Shown: in pieces, positions 30,735-39,773 of the stretch | How the letters are laid out: each line of letters starts with the position of its first letter | Numbering within the stretch: the first letter of the stretch is position 1 | Source of the DNA: Acidobacteriota bacterium | GTDB taxonomy: Bacteria > Acidobacteriota > Terriglobia > Acidiferrales > UBA7541 | Direction of reading: 5' to 3' | Assembly (NCBI GenBank): GCA_018268785.1 | Contig: JAFDVY010000011.1 | Coordinates: 1-51,218 of the forward strand | Length of the DNA stretch: 51,218 nt | The notes under the pieces: generated by a model | What the model was told of the DNA's origin: nothing | Seen by the model: only the letters and a program-made list of their open reading frames with translations | Databases searched by the model: none | Translations under genes and position numbers: made by a program

Positions 30735-32063
30735 TCAGGCCTTGCTTGCGACCGCCTGCTGTTGGGGTTCAATGGCCAGTGTAGAGAGCGGCCAACGTGC
30801 GTTTTGCTCGTGCCACAATGCTTCAGTAATACGGCCCGCGGGCAACTTTACATCTTGGAACCGAACGACTGAATCCTTCGCCACATCGTTCAGCAGGACA
30901 CAGTCGTCCGACAAGGCGATAGGCAAAGCATCTTTGGCACGGGCTGTTTCGCGATTGTCTACCAAACCGTAGGCGCAAAAGCCTCCGATTCCGTCAAGCC
31001 GATCGCCCGCTTTCAGGTCGCGTTTGGCAATCGTGAGAACTTCGCAAACAGGACCCGCAAGTGGGGCTACCGTGGGATCGCGATGAAGAAATGCGCGGCC
31101 AATCGTTGAAGCGATCTGAAGATGAGGCAGGTGAAAAGGAGTATAGAAAACGAAGAAAGGGCCGTCACCCAGCTTGTAATAAGCGAGCTGCGCTTTCTTC
31201 AGGGGATTCTCTTCGTGAACGATAACGAATGCGCCTGTATAAGGAGAAGCACCCAACGCATAGTCAACCAGTCCTGTTGCGAGCATCTGATCAGCGGGAA
31301 GCAGGTTCGACATCTCACGAACTTCCTTGCATGCTGGCCCGTACATTCCCGTGCGGCCGACTCGAAAGCCGGTCGCATTGGCAAGTACCGTGGCTTCCAT
31401 CGAAAGCTTTGTCGAATCCGCGAAAGAGGTAACTTTGCGAACGTCTTGATCGTTCTTCTGTGCAAATCCGAGCTGAGTGTCGGGGTTCCGGTAGTAGTCG
31501 ACCATCCCTTTCAAATTGCCCGCGGCCACAGGTTTCAGACCAAGAGTGCGGAGATAACGCAAAAGAGTCATCGCAACACCGGGCTCATCGCCATCCGTGT
31601 GAGTGACAACCACGCCCGCTTCATCTGCCTTGGCTTTCAGAATTGGGCCAATGAAGGAATCGAGCTCTGCGTTCACGAGGACAACATGCTTGCGGTTTTC
31701 AAAAGCTTCGAGGACGGTATGGGCCGCTGGCTCTACGCTGCCTGTAACTTCGATCAGCAAATCGATTGCCGCGCATTTGGTTAGAACAGAAGGATCGCTA
31801 GCAAGAACCGGCGTCCCTTTCTCAATAGCAGACTGCGCTTCCTCGGCGGAAGAGACGTTTGCCCAAGAAGCAATTCCTGCTTCACGATAGGCGCGTTCTG
31901 CGTGTTCGCGAGTCCGGTTGGCAATCGCAACGAGACGTATGCCGGGGACCGGCGTACCCATTTGCAAGGCAATTGCGCGGCCCGTGGCGCCTGCTCCCAC
32001 CATGCCGACTCGAATCATCTTGCCGGTAGCCTCTAATTGTCGAAGTGCAGTATCCACACTCAC
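30735..32063 (-). CDS. NAD(P)-dependent oxidoreductase with C-terminal SAF domain (homoserine-dehydrogenase-like)
   Basis: A 442-residue protein. GTG at 32063 is preferred over the ATG at 32084 because AGGAG lies seven bases before it. The N-terminal Rossmann domain has IRVGMVGAGATGRAIALQM (about residues 16-34) and an LIEVTGSVEPAAHTVLEAFENRKHVVLVNAELD segment resembling homoserine dehydrogenases. The C-terminal part (VLTIAKRDLKAGDRLDGIGGFCAYGLVDN, about residues 325-415) is an SAF domain. As I recall, this architecture recurs beside rfbF/rfbG genes and is thought to act on CDP-sugar intermediates, but its reaction is not settled. It lies between the RfbC-like epimerase and rfbG, both very close. 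Confidence 0.82.
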   Translation of the reverse strand: MSVDTALRQLEATGKMIRVGMVGAGATGRAIALQMGTPVPGIRLVAIANRTREHAERAYREAGIASWANVSSAEEAQSAIEKGTPVLASDPSVLTKCAAIDLLIEVTGSVEPAAHTVLEAFENRKHVVLVNAELDSFIGPILKAKADEAGVVVTHTDGDEPGVAMTLLRYLRTLGLKPVAAGNLKGMVDYYRNPDTQLGFAQKNDQDVRKVTSFADSTKLSMEATVLANATGFRVGRTGMYGPACKEVREMSNLLPADQMLATGLVDYALGASPYTGAFVIVHEENPLKKAQLAYYKLGDGPFFVFYTPFHLPHLQIASTIGRAFLHRDPTVAPLAGPVCEVLTIAKRDLKAGDRLDGIGGFCAYGLVDNRETARAKDALPIALSDDCVLLNDVAKDSVVRFQDVKLPAGRITEALWHEQNARWPLSTLAIEPQQQAVASKA

Positions 32064-32070
32064 GGTATTT

Positions 32071-32075
32071 CTCCT
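32071..32075 (-). promoter_or_regulatory. Shine-Dalgarno deciding the GTG start of the SAF-domain gene
   Basis: AGGAG on the minus strand, with a seven-base gap to the GTG at 32063. It overlaps the 3' end of the RfbC-like gene and argues against the upstream ATG at 32084. Confidence 0.6.
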
Positions 32076-32661
32076 AAGCCCCATAAGACGGCCAGTTGCG
32101 ATCTTGGTCGGACATTTCGGTTACTTCCAAGGGCCAAGAAATATTGAAGGCAGGATCGTCGAAACGAATTCCGCGCGCAGCCTCTGGCGCGAAAAACTGT
32201 GACGCCATGTAGTGCATCTCCGTGTTGTCAACAAGGGTTTGATAACCATGAGCGCATAATTCGGGGAGATAAATCATCGCGCCGTTTTCCGCGGAAAGCT
32301 CCGTGCCAAACCATTTGCCGAAAGTTGGGGAATCCTCGCGCATATCCAGGGCTACGTCAAACATCTTTCCCGCAGTGCAGCGTACAAGCTTGGCTTCCAG
32401 TGCTGGCGCGATCTGATAGTGCATTCCCCGGACAGTCCCCTTCTTATGGCTTAGCCCCATATTCGCCTGCTCGGGAACAAAATTTATTCCCCGTTCCACG
32501 AACTCCTTATGGCACCAAGAGCGAAAGAAGCGACCTCGATTGTCCACATGCATTGCCGGTTCAATCAACCAAACCCCGGAAATACCTGTCTCTTTAAAGG
32601 TTAGCTTAGCCAACTTCTTTTCACCGGATACCTGGCACGGAGCGGCGGAAGCGGAAACCAA
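32074..32661 (-). CDS. RfbC-like sugar 3,5-epimerase (dTDP-4-dehydrorhamnose epimerase family)
   Basis: A cupin-fold epimerase of up to 195 residues. Family segments: ISGVWLIEPAMHVDNRGRFFRSWCHKEF, NMGLSHKKGTVRGMHYQ (catalytic His region), AKLVRCTAGKMFDVALDMREDSPTFGKW (catalytic Asp/Lys region) and IYLPELCAHGYQTLVDNTEMHYMAS. The start is uncertain: the frame opens with TTG at 32661, but the domain normally begins close to LAKLTFKETGI, so a start 15-16 residues later (TTG at 32613 region) is possible. The gene lies beside rfbG and the SAF oxidoreductase. The substrate is therefore more likely a CDP-4-keto-6-deoxy sugar than dTDP-rhamnose, for which no rml genes are present here. Confidence 0.85.
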   Translation of the reverse strand: MVSASAAPCQVSGEKKLAKLTFKETGISGVWLIEPAMHVDNRGRFFRSWCHKEFVERGINFVPEQANMGLSHKKGTVRGMHYQIAPALEAKLVRCTAGKMFDVALDMREDSPTFGKWFGTELSAENGAMIYLPELCAHGYQTLVDNTEMHYMASQFFAPEAARGIRFDDPAFNISWPLEVTEMSDQDRNWPSYGA

Positions 32662-33018
32662 CGCCTACAAACAGGCTACCGCCATAAATGCGTTAAAGCG
32701 GAACACATTCTGGCAAGGAGGGAGCAATTGAACTGCCAGAAGTCACAGAACTGGAGAGGAAGGCAGGAAAAATACACACTCTAACCTATTGATTCTTAAA
32801 CGGTTAACTCATATAGTGGAAAAATATTTCACAGGGGCCTTATGAGCAGAAATGAAGATGGGAAGACCGGAAGGAATCTTCCTACCACTTGGCAACGAGA
32901 TTCCCTACATCAGCAGCGGGACCCCCCTATTGGAGTATTTGTGGCGTGGTTCTCTAGTATCTACTTTACTATCAACTAGTTATAAGATTCGACGTGGCCC
33001 AGATACAACCTATATAAC
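32662..33018. other. AT-rich intergenic region inside the cluster
   Basis: This 357-base gap separates the ATP-grasp gene from the RfbC-like gene and is clearly richer in A+T than its flanks, as expected for an internal promoter region. No promoter can be fixed with confidence. On the plus strand there is a 45-codon frame (32842-32979, MSRNEDGKTGRNLPTTW at its start) with GGGG six bases before its ATG. It has no recognised relative and is not called as a gene. Confidence 0.4.
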
Positions 33019-34266
33019 TTACTCTTGGGATGCCGGGACTTGGGCGGGATCGGACGAAAACAGCTTCTTTTTGAGGATGTACGGCAAGAGTAGCATTTCG
33101 GCAAGAGCGGGAAGAGGGTCATCCCAAGCAAAAACCGACACATATCTGGTTCGCCAGAGTGAGCGGAAATATGCGGCGGGCGAAAGATACCCCTGGAGGA
33201 TGTCCTTCATCGCCGTGGGAAGATCTGTTAATACTCGCAACCAACCAACTTTGGGCCTGCCGCGCGAAGGTTCGATGGGGTAGCCCATCTGATCGGCGAA
33301 CAATAAAAAGGGAAAGTCAACGCCAACAGCTTGTCCCAAACCGTGGAAGCCCCAAGCACGCGCGTTTACGTCCAAAAGCTTTAACTGGCCGTCCCGCGGA
33401 TCCTGCTTGAACTCGACCTCTGCAAGGCCATAGAAGTTTATGGCTCTGAGAAAGCGCAAAGACAATTCTTCCGCCTCGGGTAACTCATCAGTTTCAACAT
33501 AGGTAGCGGCACGACCGAATTCGCGCGGATGCTGCCGCAACCTTCGAGCGGCCAGACTACTGTGTGCGTTCCCGTCCCGGAAGAAGACGCAATAAGAAAG
33601 CTGGCAGAACCCGTTTCCAGGAATGATTTCCTGCAGGAGAATCTCGCTGGCTGGAATCTTCTGAACGGCGGTATTAAAGAGTTCCTGTAGTTCTTCCGGT
33701 GTCTCCGCTCTCCACGCTTTAGCACCGGTTGCGTAGAAGAAATTTTCCTTGATCGCCGGCTTCACGGCCAAAGGCAAACGTGAGTACAGCGTTGAAAGCT
33801 CTTCCGGTGATTGTACCGTCCAAGTGCGCGGCGCAGGGATCCCCAAGGTCTCGGCAAGTTTGTAGGTATTTGTTTTGTCCCACGCTTGCCGGGTGGTTTC
33901 CCATTTCGGAGTCGTAACCCGAAAGAATTCCTCCAAGCGATCCCGGTAAAGAGCGAACGCCATAACCGTTTCATCACGCGTGGGATAGAGAACCCAATCG
34001 CGAAGATCAAGGTTGCGCCCAATCTCCAGAATGCTGTCGACGGTTTTCGCCGGATCGCGGAGATCTTTGACGCGAACAACTCGCTTCGTGAAGCGCGAAT
34101 AATATGAAATGGGGTGCTGATCGTCGACGATGACGACGGGGATGTTGCGCCTGCCCAAGCTTCTGGCGATTGCCAAACCTAGATGGTCGCCGCCGACAAC
34201 AAGGGCACCCACGTTTTGTCTTCGTGAAATAGACGCATTCGTTTGAGCTTGAGGAGATGAGCTCAT
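33019..34266 (-). CDS. ATP-grasp ligase (carbamoyl-phosphate-synthase-large-chain-like)
   Basis: A 415-residue ATP-grasp enzyme. An N-terminal Rossmann-like part (GALVVGGDHLGLAIARSLGRRNIPVVIVDD, residues 19-50) is followed by the ATP-grasp domain. That has KTNTYKLAETLGIPAPRTW near 130, LPLAVKPAIKENFF near 165, EILLQEIIPG near 205, and the metal-binding AEVEFKQDPRDGQLKLLDVNARAWGF near 285-310. Such enzymes join a carboxyl group, activated as acyl phosphate, to an amine or thiol. GGAG seven bases before the ATG supports the start. Similar genes occur in XrtA/PEP-CTERM-type EPS loci. Substrate unknown; together with deacetylases and FemAB-like genes it suggests amide modification. Confidence 0.83.
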   Translation of the reverse strand: MSSSPQAQTNASISRRQNVGALVVGGDHLGLAIARSLGRRNIPVVIVDDQHPISYYSRFTKRVVRVKDLRDPAKTVDSILEIGRNLDLRDWVLYPTRDETVMAFALYRDRLEEFFRVTTPKWETTRQAWDKTNTYKLAETLGIPAPRTWTVQSPEELSTLYSRLPLAVKPAIKENFFYATGAKAWRAETPEELQELFNTAVQKIPASEILLQEIIPGNGFCQLSYCVFFRDGNAHSSLAARRLRQHPREFGRAATYVETDELPEAEELSLRFLRAINFYGLAEVEFKQDPRDGQLKLLDVNARAWGFHGLGQAVGVDFPFLLFADQMGYPIEPSRGRPKVGWLRVLTDLPTAMKDILQGYLSPAAYFRSLWRTRYVSVFAWDDPLPALAEMLLLPYILKKKLFSSDPAQVPASQE

Positions 34267-34312
34267 ATTTGGCTCCGATTTGATAGGGAAGAACTAAACG
34301 CAACAAATTGTT

Positions 34313-35656
34313 TTACTGCAGTTCGTACCGAAGTTTTTCGTTTTCAAGGACTGCGAAAGCGACACGCGCACATTCACTACCTTCACCAACGATCTCCCAC
34401 CCGCCGGCCTTGGGCTGAAGGGACATGCGGCTCCGGGCGCGCCACCAGCGGTCAATATCGCCTGGAAGCGCGGTCCAGACGTTCTCGCGCTGCACCATGC
34501 CCTGCAGGAAAGAAAGGAGCGATTCGTAGACCTTGCGGGCCCGAGATTCGATCAAGTAGTCGGGATGGGTGATGAAACTCATCAAACCATTTCGATTGAG
34601 AATCAGGCTCAACTGCTTTTTCCAGAGCTCGATGGAAAAGTCGTTCAAGATGTGAAAGAGCGAATAGTCTTGAGTAGCGGTAAGCGGCAGCTCCAGAATA
34701 CGGCCGATGAAGTATGGAAATACCGTGCAGCAGCCACCGCGCATGGGCTCAAGGTGAGCGACGTTGGGTACCGACATATCGTATGAGAATTCAAAGACGT
34801 CATACCAGTCCTGGCGCCGGTACATGGCTCCAGCACGGAAGCCGTTACAGCCGAACTTTTGAACGTAGCCGTTGATTCGGCGCGCCCGACGCACAAACTC
34901 CTCGCGTTCGCGGTAGAGATGGCCATCATGATTCAGATCGTGAACGTTGAACTCGCAACCTTGTGAACGAATTTCACTCACGTAGGAATCGGGCACGGAG
35001 TAACGTTTTTCCGGAATGACCTGATAGGAGCCTTTGATTCCATATTTGGCATCAAGAGAGATCAGTTGAGGTGTGAAATCACGACCGGCAACGGTCTCAA
35101 CATCATGCGTCATCATGAGGCAGCTGCGAGAGCCATTAGGCCAAAACCAAATGAAGGGAACGCTGGAAATACCGTTGGCCTGCATGTGCAGCTTAAGAAA
35201 TTCTTCATGCAAATTGTCGACGGTAAAGTCTACGGGCCAAGACGGGAACGGAATTGATTTCCAATCGCTAAAATACGCTTTCTGCAGATGGCGCCGAACT
35301 GAGACAGGCAGACAACTTCTCATGAAATAGTAAAGCTTGCGCACTGGCTCGCTCGCCGCAAAGACCTCAAGCCCTGGAACCATCCTCTCGCGATAGCGCT
35401 CAAAGCGAAGGTTGTCGATTACCTCATGGAAATCGAACGGCAATTCGACAGTATGGCGATCGCGGATAACCTTTGCCGTCGTGCAAAATAGTTCTGAGTC
35501 CGCAACCTTTGCAGAAACACCGCTTGGACTCCTGCCATAGCAGATGTTGCCATCGCCGAAGCGAAAGAACCCTTCTTCTCCAGCAGCGTTTTCCGCAAGG
35601 TTAGTGGCCAGCGTGTCTTCTGGGATCCGATAGTAGTCTGAGAGAGTTTTAGTCAC
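34313..35656 (-). CDS. Polysaccharide deacetylase-like protein (NodB fold)
   Basis: A 447-residue protein starting at GTG. An N-terminal ~190-residue region (with DNICYGRSPSGVSA and FPSWPVDFTVDNLHEEF) precedes the NodB-type deacetylase core. The core has LMMTHDVETVAGRDF near residue 182 (metal-binding Asp and catalytic base), EFNVHDLNHDGHLY near 240 (His ligands) and GFRAGAMYRRQDWYD near 272. The C-terminal ISFITHP-type segment is LMSFITHPDYL. It has no signal peptide, so it probably acts on a cytoplasmic or membrane-linked glycan. It sits between the FemAB-like and ATP-grasp genes, as in EPS loci of PEP-CTERM type. A second deacetylase is at the right edge of the window. Confidence 0.83.
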   Translation of the reverse strand: MTKTLSDYYRIPEDTLATNLAENAAGEEGFFRFGDGNICYGRSPSGVSAKVADSELFCTTAKVIRDRHTVELPFDFHEVIDNLRFERYRERMVPGLEVFAASEPVRKLYYFMRSCLPVSVRRHLQKAYFSDWKSIPFPSWPVDFTVDNLHEEFLKLHMQANGISSVPFIWFWPNGSRSCLMMTHDVETVAGRDFTPQLISLDAKYGIKGSYQVIPEKRYSVPDSYVSEIRSQGCEFNVHDLNHDGHLYREREEFVRRARRINGYVQKFGCNGFRAGAMYRRQDWYDVFEFSYDMSVPNVAHLEPMRGGCCTVFPYFIGRILELPLTATQDYSLFHILNDFSIELWKKQLSLILNRNGLMSFITHPDYLIESRARKVYESLLSFLQGMVQRENVWTALPGDIDRWWRARSRMSLQPKAGGWEIVGEGSECARVAFAVLENEKLRYELQ

Positions 35657-35747
35657 AAATAGATGGATAGCTTTCTCTTATTTGCCGGCAAGCAAGGCAA
35701 AACTGCAAAGGGATTGGCGTTCGTAATTCTGGTCCTTCTACTTAAAC

Positions 35748-36800
35748 TTATCCGATATGACGATACAAAGCTCGGCCGACCAAGATGAGAACACCATGCG
35801 ACATGCGGGAAAAAACGCTCTTGGCTAGTTTCATTTTCCAGCCGCGGGCCGAATCGAAGGAAGTGCCAGACGGATATTTCCAATAAGTCAATCGGGTCGA
35901 AGCAGAAACCCAGTGATTCTTAAACATGAGGAGACCTGAGTTGTTTCTATCTGTGCGGCCCAGGTCGAAAGCGATTGCGCCGCTGGATTTTGCATCTTGG
36001 ATTGCCCGCCAGAGCAGCCACGGTGTTGCCGCCAAACCTTTGTTTTTTCGATCGGAGCATCCATATTTGTAACAAACCGCATCCTTGAAATGAAGCGTGA
36101 GGATTCCCGCCAATGGAATCGAATCCCTGTAGGCCACGCGAATCGTAACAAGCCCCGCTTTGGCCCGAATCAGATTCCAAAGGAATGCATAAGGGATTGG
36201 CGGCAAGCAATGTCTAGCTCTTGTCATGACGAACAACTCATAGAAGGTGTCCAGCAGCTTTTTGGAATCTCCCCTCTCCTCACGAAGTTCTGCGCGCTCC
36301 GCACGGCGGATGCGGCGTTGGACACTGTCCTTGTCGAAACCTTCAAAAATATCTGAAAGATTGGAGTGGAGATCCAGTATGTGCAGGGCGTATTGGGCGG
36401 AAGGTTGCAATTTGACTCCAGCCCCAACTGATTCAAACTTGTTGCTAACGGGCCGCAGCTCCAAGTATTTCCAGCCTTGCGGTTCCAAACTGGCTTGTAA
36501 ATATCGAATTACGAAGTCGAGGTCGTTGGGTGAATCGCACAGAGGCTCGCAATGATCGGAAAAAGGGAGCGACACGAGCCGACGACCCGTCACCCAACTT
36601 CTTATCTGACAGAATGCTATCCCGTTTTGAAGCGGCCGATTGGGCGGGGAAGTTGTAAATACTACCGGCTCATAACCATATGTAGCACGAAGGGTCTGCA
36701 ACCAATATTGGGAATGAAAGACCGAGGCTGACGGATGGCGCTGCACAAGGTCCGCCCAGCGTCCGTCAGAAGTCGGATCGAGTTGGTATACCGTCGTCAT
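35748..36800 (-). CDS. FemAB/GNAT-fold acyltransferase (EPS-locus type)
   Basis: A 350-residue protein of the FemAB-like branch of the GNAT fold, in which known members attach amino acids to peptidoglycan precursors from aminoacyl-tRNA. Features: ADLVQRHPSASVFHSQYWLQTLRATYGYEP at the N-terminus, VSLPFSDHCEPLCDS near 78, the arginine-rich SVQRRIRRAERAELREERGDSKKLLDTFYELFVMTRARHCLPP, and YKYGCSDRKNKGLAATPWLLWRAI near 245 followed by FDLGRTDRNNSGLLMFKNHW. These match the FemAB-like proteins annotated in XrtA/PEP-CTERM loci. Target unknown; an amino-sugar amine in the repeat unit is a reasonable guess. Confidence 0.82.
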   Translation of the reverse strand: MTTVYQLDPTSDGRWADLVQRHPSASVFHSQYWLQTLRATYGYEPVVFTTSPPNRPLQNGIAFCQIRSWVTGRRLVSLPFSDHCEPLCDSPNDLDFVIRYLQASLEPQGWKYLELRPVSNKFESVGAGVKLQPSAQYALHILDLHSNLSDIFEGFDKDSVQRRIRRAERAELREERGDSKKLLDTFYELFVMTRARHCLPPIPYAFLWNLIRAKAGLVTIRVAYRDSIPLAGILTLHFKDAVCYKYGCSDRKNKGLAATPWLLWRAIQDAKSSGAIAFDLGRTDRNNSGLLMFKNHWVSASTRLTYWKYPSGTSFDSARGWKMKLAKSVFSRMSHGVLILVGRALYRHIG

Positions 36801-36899
36801 CGAATCGAAATTTGCGCAGTGAAAGTGGGCCGCATTCTAGAAACGCAACGCAAATCGTTTGTGCACTCTAGTGCACTTTCAAATCAGTGTTGAGCCGGA

Positions 36900-38489
36900 C
36901 TACCGCTGGGACTGTTCTGAGGTCACGCGGGAAGAGGTAAAGGCACTCAAGATCTCGCGAAAGGAACTCAGTTCGGTTCTGATTGCCGGCGCAAACAGGG
37001 ACAGACCGTAGATAATGAGGAAGCTGAGGGCGACCACAACGAGTTGTAGCGGCAGCCAGCGGGGCTGGAACATTCGCAAAGCTGCTCCGGAAACCAGAAT
37101 GCTCACGAGGCACAGGGAGAGTGGAAAAATCAACGTGCGTCCAAGGCGCAACAAGGAAAGCTTTGTTCCGCGAAATGAAAAACTCAGAACCCAGGGAAGG
37201 AGAGCAACAAGAACAAGAGATCCTGAGAGAGCAACCCGACGAATCCCGTAAGGCAATCCCAGCACGTAGCTCAGAGCAATGATGGGAGAAATTGCGAGCA
37301 AAACCTGGAGCAATCGACTCGACTGACCGCGGCTAACAAGGAGCCAGACTATAGACTCAAGGAGTAACTGGCCTAATGCCGAGATTACGAGAATTTGAAA
37401 TACTGGCGCCGCATCTACCCATCTGCTGCCCAAAATGATGACAATTACGGGTTTAGCGGCTACAAACAAGAATCCAAAAGTAGGTACAGTAATCCAAACC
37501 AGGAGACTGACAACTGCGAGGAAGTAGCGCGCAAAACGCTCGGGGTCGTCCTGCAAGCGGCTGAAAGACGGGATTGCCACGCTACCAGCGGGTCCGCTCA
37601 ATTGGCGCACGGGCAACATCAGCAGATTGTAGGCACGAGAATACAAACCGAGGGGCGTGGCTCCCCAGTACCAGCCAACCAAAACATTGTCCAAACTTCG
37701 ATTGAGGTTCAGGATCAAGTAGGAAGCCGAAACATGGCCCCCAAATCTGATCATTGAGCCAATTTGCGCACTTCGGCTTGGAGCACCTGGCCGCCATCTC
37801 ACAACCAACCACGAAACTACCATTTGAACAAAATTGAGCGTGAGGGGGAGGGCCACAAGCGCCCAGTAACCGTACCCTCGCACCGCCATCAAAATCGCAA
37901 CCGGAACGGCAATCAAATAAGAAAGAATGTCTCTAAACGCGAGTACCGAAAACCTCATTTGACGCCTGATGAGAGCGTTAGGCTGAACCCGTAGTCCTCC
38001 AATAAAGAATGTCAACGAGAGCACCAGGGTGATACCCAGTAGCCGCGGTTCTCGGTAAAACCTGGCCAAGATCGGGCCAACCGCGGCAGTCATTGCCATC
38101 AGCCCGGTACCAATAGCAACGTTGATCCAAAACAGAGTGCTAACTTGAGCGTGATTGATTTCTTTCTGCTGGATCGTGGCTTCGGAAAGCCCGAAATCGG
38201 CAAACGCAGTAGCCAAGCCCGTGATGGCTGTCACCATGGCGACGACGCCAAAGTCTGCAGGTACAAGAAGCCTTGCCAAAACAACGGTTGCCACAGACTG
38301 CATCACGAACTGTGCGCCCTGCGAAAGCAGGGTAACTAGGCCGCCACGAACCGACCTGCCCTTCAAATCTGCATTGAGATGATCAGTATCTAGAGTTTCA
38401 GCGAATTGTGCTTGTGCTGCCATCAGCGTCCCAGAGGTCTGCAACTCTTGCTTAGATTCTCGAAATTCAAATAAGTTGCTCCTCCGCAT
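36900..38489 (-). CDS. Wzx-type polysaccharide flippase (MOP superfamily), copy 2
   Basis: A 529-residue membrane protein with about 12-14 helices of the WzxC-like family. LKGRSVRGGLVTLLSQGAQFVMQSVATVVLARLLVPADFGVVAMV is followed by ARFYREPRLLGITLVLS, RFGGHVSASYLILNLNRSLDNVLVGWYWG and YSRAYNLLMLPVRQL, collinear with the first flippase at 26694-28169. The start could be 38489 or, with a GGGACG-type site, the ATG at 38423 (MAAQAQFAET), which is closer to the family N-terminus. It follows a GT4 glycosyltransferase gene with a six-base gap. Two flippases suggest two repeat-unit pathways or one degenerate copy; both look intact. Confidence 0.9.
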   Translation of the reverse strand: MRRSNLFEFRESKQELQTSGTLMAAQAQFAETLDTDHLNADLKGRSVRGGLVTLLSQGAQFVMQSVATVVLARLLVPADFGVVAMVTAITGLATAFADFGLSEATIQQKEINHAQVSTLFWINVAIGTGLMAMTAAVGPILARFYREPRLLGITLVLSLTFFIGGLRVQPNALIRRQMRFSVLAFRDILSYLIAVPVAILMAVRGYGYWALVALPLTLNFVQMVVSWLVVRWRPGAPSRSAQIGSMIRFGGHVSASYLILNLNRSLDNVLVGWYWGATPLGLYSRAYNLLMLPVRQLSGPAGSVAIPSFSRLQDDPERFARYFLAVVSLLVWITVPTFGFLFVAAKPVIVIILGSRWVDAAPVFQILVISALGQLLLESIVWLLVSRGQSSRLLQVLLAISPIIALSYVLGLPYGIRRVALSGSLVLVALLPWVLSFSFRGTKLSLLRLGRTLIFPLSLCLVSILVSGAALRMFQPRWLPLQLVVVALSFLIIYGLSLFAPAIRTELSSFREILSAFTSSRVTSEQSQR

Positions 38490-38495
38490 AAGAAC

Positions 38496-39773
38496 CTAAA
38501 CATGTGCATTTCGGCCAACAGACGAATCAACCGAATTAGAGCTTGAAACAGCATCAATCCTGGAAATTCCCAGAGTTTTGCTATAGATCCCCAGCGTAAT
38601 TTCACCGACCAATTCCCAAGAGTGCTGTTTCGCGACGGCGTCGCGAATCTCTATTCGCTTTCGGTAAAGATCTCTGAAAAGATCGCTTCCAAAATACTCC
38701 CGCAAGCACCTTAGCAAATCGCCCGCATCGCCAGGTTGGAACATGAATCCGGTTTCCCCGGCAACGATATCGTCTTTCAGAGAACCAACATCCGAGGCAA
38801 GAACAGGCAGGCCAAAACTGTGCCCTAGAAACAGAACGCCACTTTGATAAATATGCGTGTATGGCAGAACAAGCACGTCGGACGCTTTGAAATAGACTTC
38901 CGTTTCTTCGTCCGGAATATATTCCAGCTTCAAAACGATCACGCCTTTTCGAATCTCCTCTTGAATGGAGGAATACAGACTGGTCCAGTATGCTTCGCAA
39001 TCTTTTGGCCGACCGGCAATAATCAGGCGAAAACCATTTTCTTTTGCGACCAGGCCTTGAAAAGCCTGCAACAGAAATTCGAGACCCTTATAGGGAGCAA
39101 TATTGCCGAAGAAAAGAATGACTTTTTCCTCGCGGTTGATTCCCAGCTTTTGCCTGGCCTGCAGCGGAGTCAAGTCTGTTGTCGGAAGTGAATTATTTAT
39201 GCCGAATGGTATTTCAGTCACGGACGAGGCAGGGACTGCAAACTGTTGACAAAGCTCCTGTTTCATCTTGTTCGTATGCACAAAGAGATGGTCCGCGAGA
39301 TGGTACTGAACTTTTAGCGTGACTCTGTTGAGCCAACTATCGTTTCCATCGCGCACGCCGGCGTTCACATTGTGCACTGTAAGCACGGTGCGCTTACCGA
39401 GCGCCTTGTAATACAGCATGAGAAGCGTACGGTCAAACGTTTGGAATTTGTTGTTCCACAAAATATGAAAAACATCAGCTTTTGAGGTTGCGGCATACGC
39501 AATCAACTTGCGATAGTAGGCGAGAACTCTCAGCATCTTCCGCATCATGCCGGCGTCCGGATTCTGATCGCCACGCAGATTGAGGAAATTTAGCCCGGGC
39601 TGATTGCGGAATTCGGGTAAATCGAGGTCGTCACCAGCAATGACGTCGATGCCTAATTTCAATCGCAACAGTTCCGTCACAAGACCATACGCGTAAGGCT
39701 TGTCGCCACCGCCTGTCAGAACGGCAACACGGAGAAGCGGAGAATCCACGGATTGCGAGGGCCCGGTTTTCAT
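38496..39773 (-). CDS. Family 4 (GT-B) glycosyltransferase
   Basis: A 425-residue GT-B glycosyltransferase. The N-terminal acceptor half has DVFHILWNNKFQTFDRTLLMLYYKALGKRTVLTVHNVNAG. The C-terminal donor half has EEKVILFFGNIAPYKGLEFLLQAF near residue 225, RLIIAGRPKDCEAYW, then VLVLPYTHIYQSGVLFLGHSFGLPVLASDVGSLKDDIVAGETGFMFQPGDAGDL, where the E of the usual EPFG-like motif is replaced by YQSGV as in some GT4 members. The start overlaps the gmhA stop by four bases (ATGA). The sugar donor is unknown. Confidence 0.88.
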   Translation of the reverse strand: MKTGPSQSVDSPLLRVAVLTGGGDKPYAYGLVTELLRLKLGIDVIAGDDLDLPEFRNQPGLNFLNLRGDQNPDAGMMRKMLRVLAYYRKLIAYAATSKADVFHILWNNKFQTFDRTLLMLYYKALGKRTVLTVHNVNAGVRDGNDSWLNRVTLKVQYHLADHLFVHTNKMKQELCQQFAVPASSVTEIPFGINNSLPTTDLTPLQARQKLGINREEKVILFFGNIAPYKGLEFLLQAFQGLVAKENGFRLIIAGRPKDCEAYWTSLYSSIQEEIRKGVIVLKLEYIPDEETEVYFKASDVLVLPYTHIYQSGVLFLGHSFGLPVLASDVGSLKDDIVAGETGFMFQPGDAGDLLRCLREYFGSDLFRDLYRKRIEIRDAVAKQHSWELVGEITLGIYSKTLGISRIDAVSSSNSVDSSVGRNAHV

